Numbered from the stretch's first letter, positions 1 through 9,172 are shown. The stretch is DNA of 64,000 nucleotides from Cryobacterium sp. CG_9.6 (GCF_029893365.1 NZ_JARXUZ010000001.1:496001-560000); one strand, 5' to 3'. Notes: generated from the sequence alone by a model not told the origin. Made by a program: numbers and translations.

Positions 1-450
<450 letters not shown>

Positions 451-478
451 CCCCACCGTTTCACCAGTCATTCCCTGC

Positions 479-514
479 GGACGGCTGTTCCTGATACGTC
501 AGGAACAGCCGTCC
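479..514 (+). terminator. Terminator after nrdF
   Basis: A perfect 16-bp stem (479-494 with 499-514) closes on the four-base loop TACG and is followed by GTTTGT. It lies 29 bases after the nrdF stop codon and ends the nrd transcript before the choline operon. The T-run is short, which is common in high-GC actinobacteria. Confidence 0.85.
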
Positions 515-620
515 GTTTGTGGCAGGAAGAGCCCGCGCGGCGGCGGAAAAAGGGGTTTGGTAAGCTGAACGTTCCTGACCCCCGTTGCCATTGCCGGGGG
601 AGGACGCGTCGCTCCAATCA

Positions 621-2741
621 TTGAGGTTCCAGATTTCTCTGTCAGCACCCGTTTCTACCGAGGGTGACGAAGCCCCCTCCCGCGTCAATAAGACCGTCTT
701 CATCGGCTCCGCAAGCGGCATCATCGCCATCGCCCTCTGGGCCATCCTCGCCCCCGACAACGCCAGTGCCGTCATCGGCGCCGTTGTCGGTTGGGTGTCC
801 ACCAACCTCGGTTGGTACTACTTTCTGATTGTCACCCTTGTGCTGGCCTTCGTGATCTACATCGCACTCTCGCGAGTGGGGAAGACCCGGCTCGGCCCCG
901 ATCACTCGCGGCCACAGTTCAGCCTGTTCACCTGGACCGCCATGCTGTTCGCGGCCGGAATCGGCATCGACCTGATGTTCTTCTCGGTCTCTGAGCCGGT
1001 CACCCAGTACCTGGCGCCCCCCGCCGGCGACGGCAGCACCGTTGAAGCCGCCCGGCAGGCCATGGTCTGGACGCTCTTCCACTACGGCATCACCGGCTGG
1101 GCGCTCTACGCTCTGATGGGCCTGGCCCTCGGGTACTTTGCGTACCGGCAGAACCTGCCGCTCAGCATCCGCTCGGCCCTCTATCCCATCTTTGGTAAGC
1201 GCATCTATGGCCCCATTGGTGACGTTGTGGACATCGCCGCCATTCTGGGCACCATCTTCGGTATTGCGACGAGTCTCGGCATTGGTGTGGCGCAGCTGAA
1301 CTACGGCCTGACGTTCATGTTCGGCACCCCACAGACCATGTTCGTGCAGGGTTCGCTCATTGCCCTGTCGGTAGTGATGGCCACCGTGTCGGCCGTGACC
1401 GGTGTGGAAAAAGGCATCCGTCGTCTCTCCGAACTCAACGTGCTGCTCTCGGTTGCGCTCATGCTGTTCGTGCTCGTGGTGGGCAACACCTCGTTCCTGC
1501 TCGATTCGATCGTGCAAAACGTGGGCGACACCCTCAGCCGCTTCCCGGCAATGACCCTCAACACCTTTGCCTACGACCGGCCCGACGCCTGGATGAACGC
1601 GTGGACGCTGTTCTTCTGGGCGTGGTGGATTGCCTGGGCACCGTTTGTGGGCCTGTTCCTGGCCCGCATTTCGCGCGGCCGCACGATCCGCGAATTCGTG
1701 GCCGGCGTGCTCGTGGTGCCGTTCGCGTTCATTCTGCTCTGGATCGCCATCTTCGGAAACAGCGCCCTGGCCATCGTCATCGGCGGTGATGCCGGCTTCG
1801 GCGAGATTGCCATGAACTCTCCCGAGCGCGCCTTCTACTCCCTGCTGGACCAATTCCCGCTGGCACCCGTGACGGCAGCCGTGGCCACGTTCACCGGCCT
1901 GCTGTTCTACGTGACCTCCGCCGACTCGGGTGCGCTCGTGATGGCAAACTTCACTTCACACCTGAAAAACTCCGAGTCGGATGGCCCGAAATGGCTCCGG
2001 ATCTTCTGGGCGCTCGCCACCGGCATCCTGACCTTCGCCATGCTGCTGGTGGGAGGGATTCCCGTGCTGCAGAACGCCACCATCATTATGGGGCTGCCCT
2101 TCTCGGCGGTGCTGCTGCTGATTATGCTCGGGCTCTACAAGGCGCTGAGGGTGGAGCAGTCGCTCACCGACAGCTACCGCGCCAGTTTGCCCGGCCTACT
2201 CTCCGGTCGAAGCGCCGACCCCAGCCGGGCACGCAACTGGCGCCAGCGCCTCACCCGGGCCATGAGCTACCCCGGTCGACGCCAGACCGAGCGTTTCGTC
2301 TCCACCGTGGCGCTCCCGGCGCTGCAGGAGGTGCACGCGGAGCTTCTCGCGCAGGGTGCCGATGTCACCCTGACCGAAGGCATTGTGGAAGGTCTGCAGA
2401 TTCCGCACCTGGACCTCCTCGTGACCATGGGCGATGAACGTGGTTTCAAGTACCAGATCTACCCGGTTCAACTGGATATTCCCACCTATGCTGTGCGCAG
2501 TGCGTCGGAGCAGGGCAAGTATTACCGCATGGAGGTGTTCTCTTTGGAGGGCAGTCACGGGTATGACCTGATGGGATACGGCAAGGAGCAGGTCATCACC
2601 GACGTGCTCGACCACTACGAAACGCACCTCGACTTCTTGCACCTCAACCGCACCGAACCGGGCAACACTGCCCTCCCCGACGACCAGATGGCCAAGGACA
2701 ACTGGGAAGCCGATTATGACTCCGAAGACGTGAAGAAATGA
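621..2741 (+). CDS. betT: BCCT family choline/betaine transporter (BetT-like)
   Basis: This is a secondary transporter of the betaine/choline/carnitine family in the cytoplasmic membrane. The motif GIGIDLMFFSVSEP (about residue 110) and the Trp-rich segment WAWWIAWAPFVG (about residue 333), followed by ARISRGRTIREFV, are BCCT hallmarks; the first matches the BetT choline branch. The protein has about twelve hydrophobic segments and a hydrophilic C-terminal domain of nearly 200 residues, which BetT proteins use for osmotic sensing. The start is uncertain: the frame is open from TTG 585, and TTG 621 was chosen because GGGGGAGGA lies upstream, though spaced long at about 17 bases. The stop overlaps the next start (ATGA), so it is translationally coupled to the aldehyde dehydrogenase. 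Choline as substrate is inferred from the operon. Confidence 0.9.
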   Translation: MRFQISLSAPVSTEGDEAPSRVNKTVFIGSASGIIAIALWAILAPDNASAVIGAVVGWVSTNLGWYYFLIVTLVLAFVIYIALSRVGKTRLGPDHSRPQFSLFTWTAMLFAAGIGIDLMFFSVSEPVTQYLAPPAGDGSTVEAARQAMVWTLFHYGITGWALYALMGLALGYFAYRQNLPLSIRSALYPIFGKRIYGPIGDVVDIAAILGTIFGIATSLGIGVAQLNYGLTFMFGTPQTMFVQGSLIALSVVMATVSAVTGVEKGIRRLSELNVLLSVALMLFVLVVGNTSFLLDSIVQNVGDTLSRFPAMTLNTFAYDRPDAWMNAWTLFFWAWWIAWAPFVGLFLARISRGRTIREFVAGVLVVPFAFILLWIAIFGNSALAIVIGGDAGFGEIAMNSPERAFYSLLDQFPLAPVTAAVATFTGLLFYVTSADSGALVMANFTSHLKNSESDGPKWLRIFWALATGILTFAMLLVGGIPVLQNATIIMGLPFSAVLLLIMLGLYKALRVEQSLTDSYRASLPGLLSGRSADPSRARNWRQRLTRAMSYPGRRQTERFVSTVALPALQEVHAELLAQGADVTLTEGIVEGLQIPHLDLLVTMGDERGFKYQIYPVQLDIPTYAVRSASEQGKYYRMEVFSLEGSHGYDLMGYGKEQVITDVLDHYETHLDFLHLNRTEPGNTALPDDQMAKDNWEADYDSEDVKK

Positions 2742-4219
2742 GCACCATGACCTCGACCCTGTTCATCAACGGCAAGTGGGTGCCGGCCGCCGACGGCGGA
2801 ACCCGACTCATCAGCTGCCCGGCCGACGGCGAAGCGGTGGGCACCGTGTCCGAAGCCACCACAGCGGATGTCGAGGCCGCCATCGCCGCAGCCCGCACGT
2901 CGTTTGACAGTGGCGTGTGGTCCTCCGTTCCGGCCCCCGAGCGCGGTGACTTTCTGCTGCGTGTAGCCGCCGAGCTGCGCGTGCGCAAGACCGAGTTCGC
3001 CCGAGCGGAAACGCTCGACACCGGCAAGCGCCTGGTCGAGAGCGACATCGACATGGACGATATTGCCAACTGCTTCACCTACTTCGGCAAGCTGGCCGGG
3101 CAGGATGCCGGCCGCATCGTGGATGCCGGCGATGAGTCCGTCGTCAGCCGCATCGTGGTTGAGCCCGTTGGTGTCTGCGGTCTGATCGCCCCGTGGAACT
3201 ACCCGCTGCTGCAGGCGGCGTGGAAGATTGCGCCGGCCCTCGCCGCGGGTAACTCGTTCATTTTGAAGCCCAGTGAGCTCACCCCGCACACCTCGATTCT
3301 GATGATGGTGCTGCTGGATGACCTGGGCCTGCCCGCCGGAGTGGCCAACCTCGTGCTCGGAGCCGGGGCAGTGGCCGGCGCGCCGCTCTCGAGCCACCCC
3401 GACGTGGACCTGGTGTCGTTCACGGGGGGTCTCGAAACGGGCAAGAAGATTGCTGCTGCCGCGGCCGGAACCGTGAAGAAGGTGGCCCTCGAGCTCGGTG
3501 GCAAGAACCCGAACGTGATCTTTGCCGACGCGGACTTCGATGCCGCTGTCGACAACGCCCTCAACGGTGCTTTTGTGCACTCCGGGCAGGTGTGTTCCGC
3601 CGGTGCGCGGCTCGTTGTGGAGGCATCCATTGCGGAACGCTTCGTGGACGAACTCGTGCGCCGTGCCAATCAGATTCGGTTGGGCGGCCCGTTCGACCCG
3701 GAGGCCGAGACCGGACCGCTGATCTCGGCCGCGCACCGCGACAAGGTGACCGCCTACGTGCAGAAGGGCCTCGACGAGGGCGCCCGCCTGCGCTGCGGCG
3801 GAACCTGGGGCACCGGCGAGCTCGAGAAGGGCTTCTACTACACCCCCACAATCCTGGACCAGGTGCAGCGCGGCATGAGCGTGGTGATCGACGAGGCTTT
3901 CGGACCCGTCGTTACCGTGGAGACGTTCGAGACCGAAGACGAAGCCGTGCTCATCGGCAACGACACCGTGTACGGCCTGGCCGGTGCGGTCTGGACGCAG
4001 GATGCCGGCCGTGCGCAGCGCATTGCTAAGCGCCTGCGCCACGGCACCGTGTGGATCAACGACTTTCACCCCTACCTGCCGCAGGCGGAATGGGGCGGCT
4101 ACGGCCAGTCCGGTGTGGGCCGGGAGCTCGGCCCCAGCGGACTCGCCGAATATCAGGAAACAAAGCACATTTACCAGAACACCGCGCCCGCGGTGACCGG
4201 CTGGTTCGCGGCGCGTTGA
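2738..4219 (+). CDS. betB: Betaine-aldehyde dehydrogenase-like ALDH
   Basis: This is a 493-residue NAD(P)-dependent aldehyde dehydrogenase of normal family length. The general-base Glu lies in ELGGKNPN (about residue 251) and the catalytic Cys in GQVCSAGAR (about residue 285). PWNYPLLQ and the FTGG nucleotide-binding turn are also present. Its ATG overlaps the betT stop codon and choline oxidase follows after 23 bases, which points to betaine aldehyde as the substrate. In that case it converts betaine aldehyde to glycine betaine, a compatible solute. Because choline oxidase can do this step itself, the enzyme may scavenge released aldehyde or act on other amino-aldehydes. Family assignment is firm; substrate is inferred from context. 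Confidence 0.9.
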   Translation: MSTMTSTLFINGKWVPAADGGTRLISCPADGEAVGTVSEATTADVEAAIAAARTSFDSGVWSSVPAPERGDFLLRVAAELRVRKTEFARAETLDTGKRLVESDIDMDDIANCFTYFGKLAGQDAGRIVDAGDESVVSRIVVEPVGVCGLIAPWNYPLLQAAWKIAPALAAGNSFILKPSELTPHTSILMMVLLDDLGLPAGVANLVLGAGAVAGAPLSSHPDVDLVSFTGGLETGKKIAAAAAGTVKKVALELGGKNPNVIFADADFDAAVDNALNGAFVHSGQVCSAGARLVVEASIAERFVDELVRRANQIRLGGPFDPEAETGPLISAAHRDKVTAYVQKGLDEGARLRCGGTWGTGELEKGFYYTPTILDQVQRGMSVVIDEAFGPVVTVETFETEDEAVLIGNDTVYGLAGAVWTQDAGRAQRIAKRLRHGTVWINDFHPYLPQAEWGGYGQSGVGRELGPSGLAEYQETKHIYQNTAPAVTGWFAAR

Positions 4220-4242
4220 GCGTCGACGAAGGAGTAACACGC

Positions 4243-5811
4243 ATGACAACATCCATTAAGACTGACTTTGACTACGTTGTGATCGGCGGTGGCTCCGCGG
4301 GAGCCGCCGTCGCCGCCCGACTCAGCGAGGACCCCACCGTTGAGGTGGCGCTCGTGGAGGCGGGCCCCGACGACGCCGGCCTCGACGCGATTCTGCGGCT
4401 CGACCGCTGGATGGAACTGCTGGAGTCCGGCTACGACTGGGACTACCCGATCGAACCGCAGGAACACGGCAACTCCTTCATGCGCCACGCACGCGCCAAG
4501 GTGATGGGCGGATGCTCCAGCCACAACTCCTGCATCGCCTTCTGGGCTCCGGCCGAAGACATGGACGACTGGGCCGGTAAGCACGGCGCCACCGGTTGGG
4601 AGGCAGCGAACACCTTCCCGCTGTTCAAAAAGCTTGAGAACAACTCCGACCCGGCTCCGCACCACGGCCACGATGGCCCCGTTCACCTCATGGACGTGCC
4701 CCCGAACGATCCCTGTGGCGTGGCCCTATTGGATGCCTGCGAGCAGACGGGCATTCCCCGCACCACCTTCAACTCGGGAACAACCGTCATCAACGGTGCA
4801 AACTTCTTCCAGATCAACCGGCAGGCCGACGGCACGCGGGCGTCATCGTCGGTGTCGTACATCCACCCCATCCGGGAGCGCGCGAACTTCACCCTGCTTA
4901 CCGACATGCGTGCCCGCAAGATCACCTTCGATGACGCCAAGCGGTGCACGGGTGCCCAGGTCGTGGACGCGGCGGGTCACACCCACGCGCTGACCGTGCG
5001 CGAAGAGGTTATTCTTTCGGCCGGAGCCATCGATTCGCCGAAGCTGCTCATGCTCTCGGGCGTTGGCCCCGCCGAGCAGCTGCTCGAGCACGGCATCGAG
5101 GTGCTGGCGGATTCCCCCGGCGTGGGAGAGAACTTTCAGGACCACCCGGAAGGTGTAATTCAGTGGGAGGCTAAGCAGCCCATGCCCACGACATCCACTC
5201 AGTGGTGGGAACTCGGTATCTTCACGACCACCGAGGAGGGCCTTGACCGCCCCGACCTCATGTTCCACTACGGTTCGGTGCCCTTCGACATGCACACGGC
5301 TCGCCAGGGCTACCCCACGACGGAGAACGGCTTCTGCCTCACCCCCAACGTGACCCATGCCCGCTCGCGGGGAACGGTGAAGCTGCGCAGCATGGACTAC
5401 CGCGACAAGCCGCTCGTTGACCCCCGCTACTTCACCGACCCCTACGACATGCGCGTGATGGTGGCCGGAATCCGCAAGGCTCGGGAGATCGTGGCCCAGC
5501 CGGCAATGGCCGAGTGGGCGGGTGTGGAGCTGTACCCGGGATCCGCCGTGCAGACGGATGCCGAGATCACGGCGTACATCGAGAAGACCCACAACACCGT
5601 GTACCACCCGGCCGGCACCGTGCGTATGGGTGCAGTGGACGACATCGGCTCACCGCTCGACCCCGAGCTGCGCGTAAAGGGCGTCACCGGTCTGCGCGTG
5701 GCCGACGCCTCCGTGATGCCCGAGCTGGTGACCGTGAACCCGAACATCACCACCATGATGATCGGTGAGCGCTGCGCCCTGCTCGTGAAGTCAGCGCGCG
5801 TCGCCGCGTAG
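4243..5811 (+). CDS. codA: Choline oxidase (GMC flavoprotein)
   Basis: This 522-residue GMC oxidoreductase closely resembles the choline oxidase I recall from Arthrobacter globiformis over nearly its whole length. It would oxidise choline to glycine betaine in two flavin-dependent steps, using O2 and releasing H2O2. The FAD-binding GGGSAG motif is at residues 13-18. GGCSSHNS (His about residue 94) corresponds to the His that binds FAD covalently in choline oxidase. The active-site His is in YHPAGT (about 455), and the NPN motif near the C-terminus holds the conserved Asn. ATG 4243 is preceded by AAGGAG. The C-terminus is shorter than the recalled A. globiformis protein, ending CALLVKSARVAA, and this end is duplicated 832 bp downstream (5771-5823 and 6603-6655). 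Confidence 0.9.
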   Translation: MTTSIKTDFDYVVIGGGSAGAAVAARLSEDPTVEVALVEAGPDDAGLDAILRLDRWMELLESGYDWDYPIEPQEHGNSFMRHARAKVMGGCSSHNSCIAFWAPAEDMDDWAGKHGATGWEAANTFPLFKKLENNSDPAPHHGHDGPVHLMDVPPNDPCGVALLDACEQTGIPRTTFNSGTTVINGANFFQINRQADGTRASSSVSYIHPIRERANFTLLTDMRARKITFDDAKRCTGAQVVDAAGHTHALTVREEVILSAGAIDSPKLLMLSGVGPAEQLLEHGIEVLADSPGVGENFQDHPEGVIQWEAKQPMPTTSTQWWELGIFTTTEEGLDRPDLMFHYGSVPFDMHTARQGYPTTENGFCLTPNVTHARSRGTVKLRSMDYRDKPLVDPRYFTDPYDMRVMVAGIRKAREIVAQPAMAEWAGVELYPGSAVQTDAEITAYIEKTHNTVYHPAGTVRMGAVDDIGSPLDPELRVKGVTGLRVADASVMPELVTVNPNITTMMIGERCALLVKSARVAA

Positions 5812-5823
5812 CGTGCGGGGGCG
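5771..5823. repeat. 53-bp direct repeat, left copy (codA 3' end)
   Basis: These 53 bases, which include the last codons and stop of codA, recur at 6603-6655 in the same orientation with only three mismatches (50 of 53 identical). Between the copies lie the small basic ORF and the DUF1801 gene. The right copy contains the 3' end of the convergent MBL gene, so each repeat covers one of two gene ends that could once have overlapped tail to tail. Confidence 0.9.
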
Positions 5824-5871
5824 CACACCACGGGATACGCATCCCGAAAACAATTGATTGGAGCGTGCACC

Positions 5872-6054
5872 ATGGCCCAAAACCCTAAGCAAAGCAACAA
5901 GGTTGCCCGAGCGGCACGCTCAGGCATGAGTAACGCTCGGTTCAGCGCAGCCGCCGAAACCACCGCCACGAGCGCCCGGGCCCAACGACGCAAGAAACCC
6001 GCCACGTCGATTCTGGCCCCGAGGCGAAGCCCAGACTCCGCCCCTCAGGGGTGA
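5872..6054 (+). CDS. Small basic hypothetical protein (60 aa)
   Basis: This ORF of 60 residues starts at an ATG preceded by TTGGAG at good spacing. The product is rich in Ala, Ser, Arg and Lys, with the basic cluster QRRKKP, and has no membrane segment or recognisable domain. It lies inside the segment bounded by 53-bp direct repeats, 60 bases after codA and converging on the DUF1801 gene. I do not recognise a family. Support is limited to the ribosome binding site and the open frame, so it may not be a real gene. Confidence 0.35.
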   Translation: MAQNPKQSNKVARAARSGMSNARFSAAAETTATSARAQRRKKPATSILAPRRSPDSAPQG

Positions 6055-6076
6055 GGACCGCCGATGATTGGGGAAC

Positions 6077-6514
6077 CTACCCGGTTGTCGGCGCGGGTTC
6101 GGGGTCATCGCCCCGAGACGCAGCGATTGCAATGAGTCGGCGCAGCACGTGGAGATCGATGTCGTCGAGCTTCCTCACGTAGACGCAGCCCATTCCCTCG
6201 GTGTACTTGCCGAGAGCCGGAAGCAGGGCCGCACCCTCGGGGAGGTCTTTGAGCCCATAGATCGACAGTTGCGCCTTGCGCGGCGAGAATCCTGCCTTCG
6301 GCCAATCCCCGCGCGTGCGGGGGTTCGCCGGAGACACGTAACGGAAGCTTCCGTACCCCACCATGGATGGACCCCACATGACCGGCACTGCGCCGGTCAC
6401 CTCGCGGAAGATCGCATCGAGGGCCTTACCGTCGTCGCGACGTTGGGCCGGCATCGCCGCGTCGAGAAAATCCTCGACGGACGCATCCGTCGGCTGCGTT
6501 TTGTTCTCGGCCAT
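6077..6514 (-). CDS. DUF1801 domain protein
   Basis: The product has 145 residues when started at ATG 6514 (MAENKTQ); the frame is open further upstream, but those residues do not resemble the family. It matches DUF1801 in its VEDFLDAAMPAQRRDDGKAL opening, the central VPVMWGPSMVGYGSFRY segment and the YGLKDLPEGAALLPALGKY region. DUF1801 proteins are small, soluble and poorly understood; some Bacillus relatives are called iron chaperone-like. The gene lies in the cassette bounded by 53-bp direct repeats, with no operon partner, so context gives no function. Family call is good; role unknown. Confidence 0.8.
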   Translation of the reverse strand: MAENKTQPTDASVEDFLDAAMPAQRRDDGKALDAIFREVTGAVPVMWGPSMVGYGSFRYVSPANPRTRGDWPKAGFSPRKAQLSIYGLKDLPEGAALLPALGKYTEGMGCVYVRKLDDIDLHVLRRLIAIAASRGDDPEPAPTTG

Positions 6515-6602
6515 GACCCCAGTATGGCCCGGGTCGACCCGACGCGACCAGACTGCCTCCGGGGTGACAGCCCGATAAGCGATCGAGGTGCGCAATCGTG
6601 CG

Positions 6603-6655
6603 GCTGCGCCCTGCTCGTGAAGTCAGCTCGCGTCGCTGCGTAGCGCGCGGGGGCG
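6603..6655. repeat. 53-bp direct repeat, right copy (MBL gene 3' end)
   Basis: This is the second copy of the 53-bp sequence found at the end of codA, with three mismatches. It still encodes the codA C-terminal peptide CALLVKSARVAA and a TAG stop on the plus strand, while on the minus strand it encodes the last residues and stop of the MBL-fold gene. Confidence 0.9.
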
Positions 6656-7438
6656 TTCGCGGAGGTAGGTGAGTTGCGTGCGAACGGATGCCTCGGCGGC
6701 GAACCGCACGGACGCATCCGCCTGGGCGTACACCGCGTCGGTGACCTGCGCCACCGTGGCGTCGTTACCGAGTATGGCCAGCGCCGCACGCACCTGATCG
6801 AGCCGCTCGTGGCGGTGCGCGGCGTACTGGTCGCAGATTGCGGCTAGATCGGGCAGGACCGGGCCGTGGGCCGGCAGTACGGTGGCCGGCCCACAGGCAC
6901 GCAGAATCTGCAGTGACTGCAGGTAATCGGCCAGGGTGCCGTCGGGGTGGCCAAGAACGGTGGTGCCACGGCCGAGGATGGTGTCGCCGGTGAGCATCGA
7001 ACCGTGCGCGCCGTCGTCGGGGAGATGGAAGCACACCGAGTCGGCGGTGTGTCCGGGCGTGGCAATCACCCGGATGCGGGTGCCGGCGACCCGAATTTCT
7101 TCGCCGCCCCGGAGCGGGTTGCCGCCCACGCAAAACGCCGGGTCGAAGGCGCGCACCGGCGCGCCCGTGAGCTCAGCAAAGCGAACACTGGCGGCGGTGT
7201 GATCGGCATGCTGGTGGGTGATGAGAACAAGGTCGATGCGGCCGGCTGCGGCGAGGGACGCCAGGTGGCCCTCGTGGACGGGCCCGGGATCCACCACGAC
7301 ATGACCGCTCGAACCTGGAGCCGCGATCACATAGGAGTTGGTGCCGTCGAGTGTCATCGGCCCCGCGTTCGGGGCCAGAATGCGTCGGGTGAGGATGCTC
7401 GTGCGCTCGCCGAGGGTGGCCGGCACGGAATCGCTCAT
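6623..7438 (-). CDS. MBL-fold metallo-hydrolase
   Basis: This is a 271-residue soluble enzyme of the metallo-beta-lactamase fold. The metal-binding motif HQHADH is at residues 75-80, with a further ligand in TPGHTADS and an Asp in LTGDTILG. A C-terminal helical region (about residues 200-271) resembles that of LACTB2/RNase-like and glyoxalase II-like members. ATG 7438 was chosen because the DSVPATLGERTSI start fits the family and the frame upstream overlaps the divergent Nudix gene. Substrate cannot be told from sequence; hydrolysis of a thioester, phosphodiester or nucleic acid are all possible. Its 3' end lies in the right copy of the 53-bp repeat. The divergent Nudix gene is often its neighbour in actinobacteria, as I recall. 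Confidence 0.85.
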   Translation of the reverse strand: MSDSVPATLGERTSILTRRILAPNAGPMTLDGTNSYVIAAPGSSGHVVVDPGPVHEGHLASLAAAGRIDLVLITHQHADHTAASVRFAELTGAPVRAFDPAFCVGGNPLRGGEEIRVAGTRIRVIATPGHTADSVCFHLPDDGAHGSMLTGDTILGRGTTVLGHPDGTLADYLQSLQILRACGPATVLPAHGPVLPDLAAICDQYAAHRHERLDQVRAALAILGNDATVAQVTDAVYAQADASVRFAAEASVRTQLTYLRERPRALRSDAS

Positions 7439-7541
7439 GACTGGCAGCCTACTGCCGCCAGCTGGGCCGGCGTTAGGGTGGAGGCGACGGGTCATCACCA
7501 CAGAGATATCGCCAGCTGCCGCACAGAATGGGAACACCGCA

Positions 7542-8240
7542 ATGAAGCGAGACGAGATCAGCGCAGAGCCGGCACTTCCGATGGCGGCCACGGTGGTGCT
7601 GCTGCGGGACGGCGCCGCGGGGTTGGAAGTGTTGCTGCTGGAGCGTCCCCACCATCGCGGATCGTTTGCCGGGGCGTGGGTTTTCCCCGGTGGCGCTGTC
7701 GACCCGGAGGATTTCGCGCCGGATCAGCCGGCCGCCGAGCAGCCGGCCGCCGAGCGTGCGGCGCGGCGTGAAGTGCTCGAAGAGACGAGCCTTCGCCTGG
7801 TGCCGGGGTCTCTCGTGGTGACGGCATGCTGGATTCCACCAGCGTCCACGCCCAAACGCCTGCGCACCTGGTTCTACTGGTCGAAGGCACCCGCGGGCAC
7901 GATCACCCTCCCCTCGGAGGAAGCGGTGGATCACGTGTGGCTTCGGCCCCAGGCGGCCCTTGACCGGCACGCGAGCGGCACCATGCGCCTCTTCCCGCCC
8001 ACCTGGGTGACACTCAACGCCCTCACCCCGCACTCTTCCGTTGACGCGGCACTGCACGCGGCGGGCGCGGGAGAGGTGGCACTCTTCGAGTCACGGTTCG
8101 GACCGAGTCCGCACGAAGCCGTTCTGTTCTGGCAGCACGACGTGGCCTTCGCTGACAGTGCGCTGTTCGAAGCGGATGGCCCCCGTCACCGCCTCGAGAC
8201 GGGCGCGCTTCCCTGGGTCTACACGCGCGCGCTGGTCTAG
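7542..8240 (+). CDS. Nudix hydrolase (NUDT19-like)
   Basis: The product has 232 residues from ATG 7542. It opens with a typical Nudix strand (AATVVLLRDG) and has WVFPGGAVDP followed by AARREVLEETSL (about residues 73-84), which is the REVxEE core of the Nudix box. About 20 residues rich in Pro and Ala (PAAEQPAAE) lie between the box Gly and the REV motif; such an extended loop is seen in the NUDT19/CoA-type subfamily. The enzyme would cleave a nucleoside diphosphate linked to another group, perhaps CoA or ADP-ribose derivatives. It is divergent from the MBL gene and convergent with the secreted protein gene, leaving one base between stops. Confidence 0.85.
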   Translation: MKRDEISAEPALPMAATVVLLRDGAAGLEVLLLERPHHRGSFAGAWVFPGGAVDPEDFAPDQPAAEQPAAERAARREVLEETSLRLVPGSLVVTACWIPPASTPKRLRTWFYWSKAPAGTITLPSEEAVDHVWLRPQAALDRHASGTMRLFPPTWVTLNALTPHSSVDAALHAAGAGEVALFESRFGPSPHEAVLFWQHDVAFADSALFEADGPRHRLETGALPWVYTRALV

Positions 8241-8241
8241 G

Positions 8242-9117
8242 TCAGGGCAGCAGCGTGGGGGTGGCGCAGCTCTGTCCGCCCGCATAGTTGAGGCAGTCGT
8301 CGAAGAATGCCGGGTAGCGCGTGGTGGTGGGATCGCCGAACCACTGGTCGTAGAACGCCCAAAAGTTGAGGTTGCCGTAGGTGGAGCAGGCGTCGCCGGT
8401 GTCACCCTGGTTGGCTATGGCGACATCGTTGGGCTGGTACGGCGTGTAGTTGTAGAGGTTTGCCGTGGCCTGATTGCGAATGTCCACGGTGGACGCCCCG
8501 CATTCCGCGTTGGGGTTGAAGCCCACGTCCACGGCTCCCTGCTGGTAGGCCCGATCGGGTTCCTGCGTGTACTGCCGAAACTGCCAGGCCGCGTTGTAGA
8601 CCTGATTGAAAAATCCGAAATACTCGGTATTGCACTCGGCCGTGTCGGGGCACGCGTAACCGGTGGCCCGGAGGTAGCCCCGCTCCGTCGGCCGGGTGAG
8701 CAGGGACTGCTCCTTTTGCAGGAGCACGAGCAGTACCCGCGGGGAGATGGTGCAGGCCTCGGCGACCCTGGTGATGATGCGACTGGCCGGCTCCTCGGCG
8801 GCACCCGCATAGGCGGCGCAGTGCCCGTCCTGCTGCGCAGCCTGGTCTGTCGTGGTTTCGCGGTACTCCCACGCGCACGGCGACGCGTCGCTGCGCACGC
8901 AGGAGCGCTCCTCGAGAAAAGTCTGAACGTCGGCCTCGGACATGGCATCGGGGTTGAAGAAGTTGTAGTCGCTCACGATCAACCCCGGGTCAAAGGGGGC
9001 CGGTTCGCCGTCGGCCTGCGCCGCCGACGCGCCGACGGCCACGATCCCGGTGAGCACGAGGGACAGGATCGCCGTCAACGCCAGCATTCGGTGGCGTGCT
9101 CCAGCGAAAGATCTCAT
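8242..9117 (-). CDS. Secreted actinobacterial protein, hemagglutinin-like family
   Basis: This 291-residue exported protein has a signal peptide (residues 1-35; hydrophobic core LALTAILSLVLTGIVAV, probable cleavage after ASA). The mature part matches a family that I know from actinobacterial cell-wall proteins often labelled hemagglutinin. Its signatures are the SDYNFFN start, RIITRVAEACTISPRVLLVL with QKEQSLL, TGYACPDTAECNTEYFGFFNQ and ATANLYNYTPYQPN, then a closing NFWAFYDQWFG. Eight or more Cys residues suggest disulfides. In other genomes the domain occurs with cell-wall-binding repeats; here it stands alone. A wall-remodelling or lytic role is plausible from the Glu-rich QKEQSLL helix but unproven. 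Confidence 0.8.
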   Translation of the reverse strand: MRSFAGARHRMLALTAILSLVLTGIVAVGASAAQADGEPAPFDPGLIVSDYNFFNPDAMSEADVQTFLEERSCVRSDASPCAWEYRETTTDQAAQQDGHCAAYAGAAEEPASRIITRVAEACTISPRVLLVLLQKEQSLLTRPTERGYLRATGYACPDTAECNTEYFGFFNQVYNAAWQFRQYTQEPDRAYQQGAVDVGFNPNAECGASTVDIRNQATANLYNYTPYQPNDVAIANQGDTGDACSTYGNLNFWAFYDQWFGDPTTTRYPAFFDDCLNYAGGQSCATPTLLP

Positions 9118-9172
9118 GGCAAAACCCTAGCCGCCTCCCGTTGGGCCTCGCTGTGAGTGAGGCGGCCAGGTT

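Noticed and set aside
642..1853. Long minus-strand ORF (403 codons) opposite the transporter gene
   Set aside because: It is rich in Gly, His, Arg and Glu, with no family likeness, and lies fully antisense to a clear BCCT gene. It is a high-GC shadow frame.
2714..4252. Minus-strand ORF of 512 codons opposite the aldehyde dehydrogenase gene
   Set aside because: The plus-strand frame has complete ALDH motifs; this frame has only low-complexity GC-driven sequence.
6068..6643. Plus-strand ORF ending with the choline oxidase tail peptide
   Set aside because: Its body is antisense to the DUF1801 gene; only its end is meaningful, as part of the 53-bp repeat copy.
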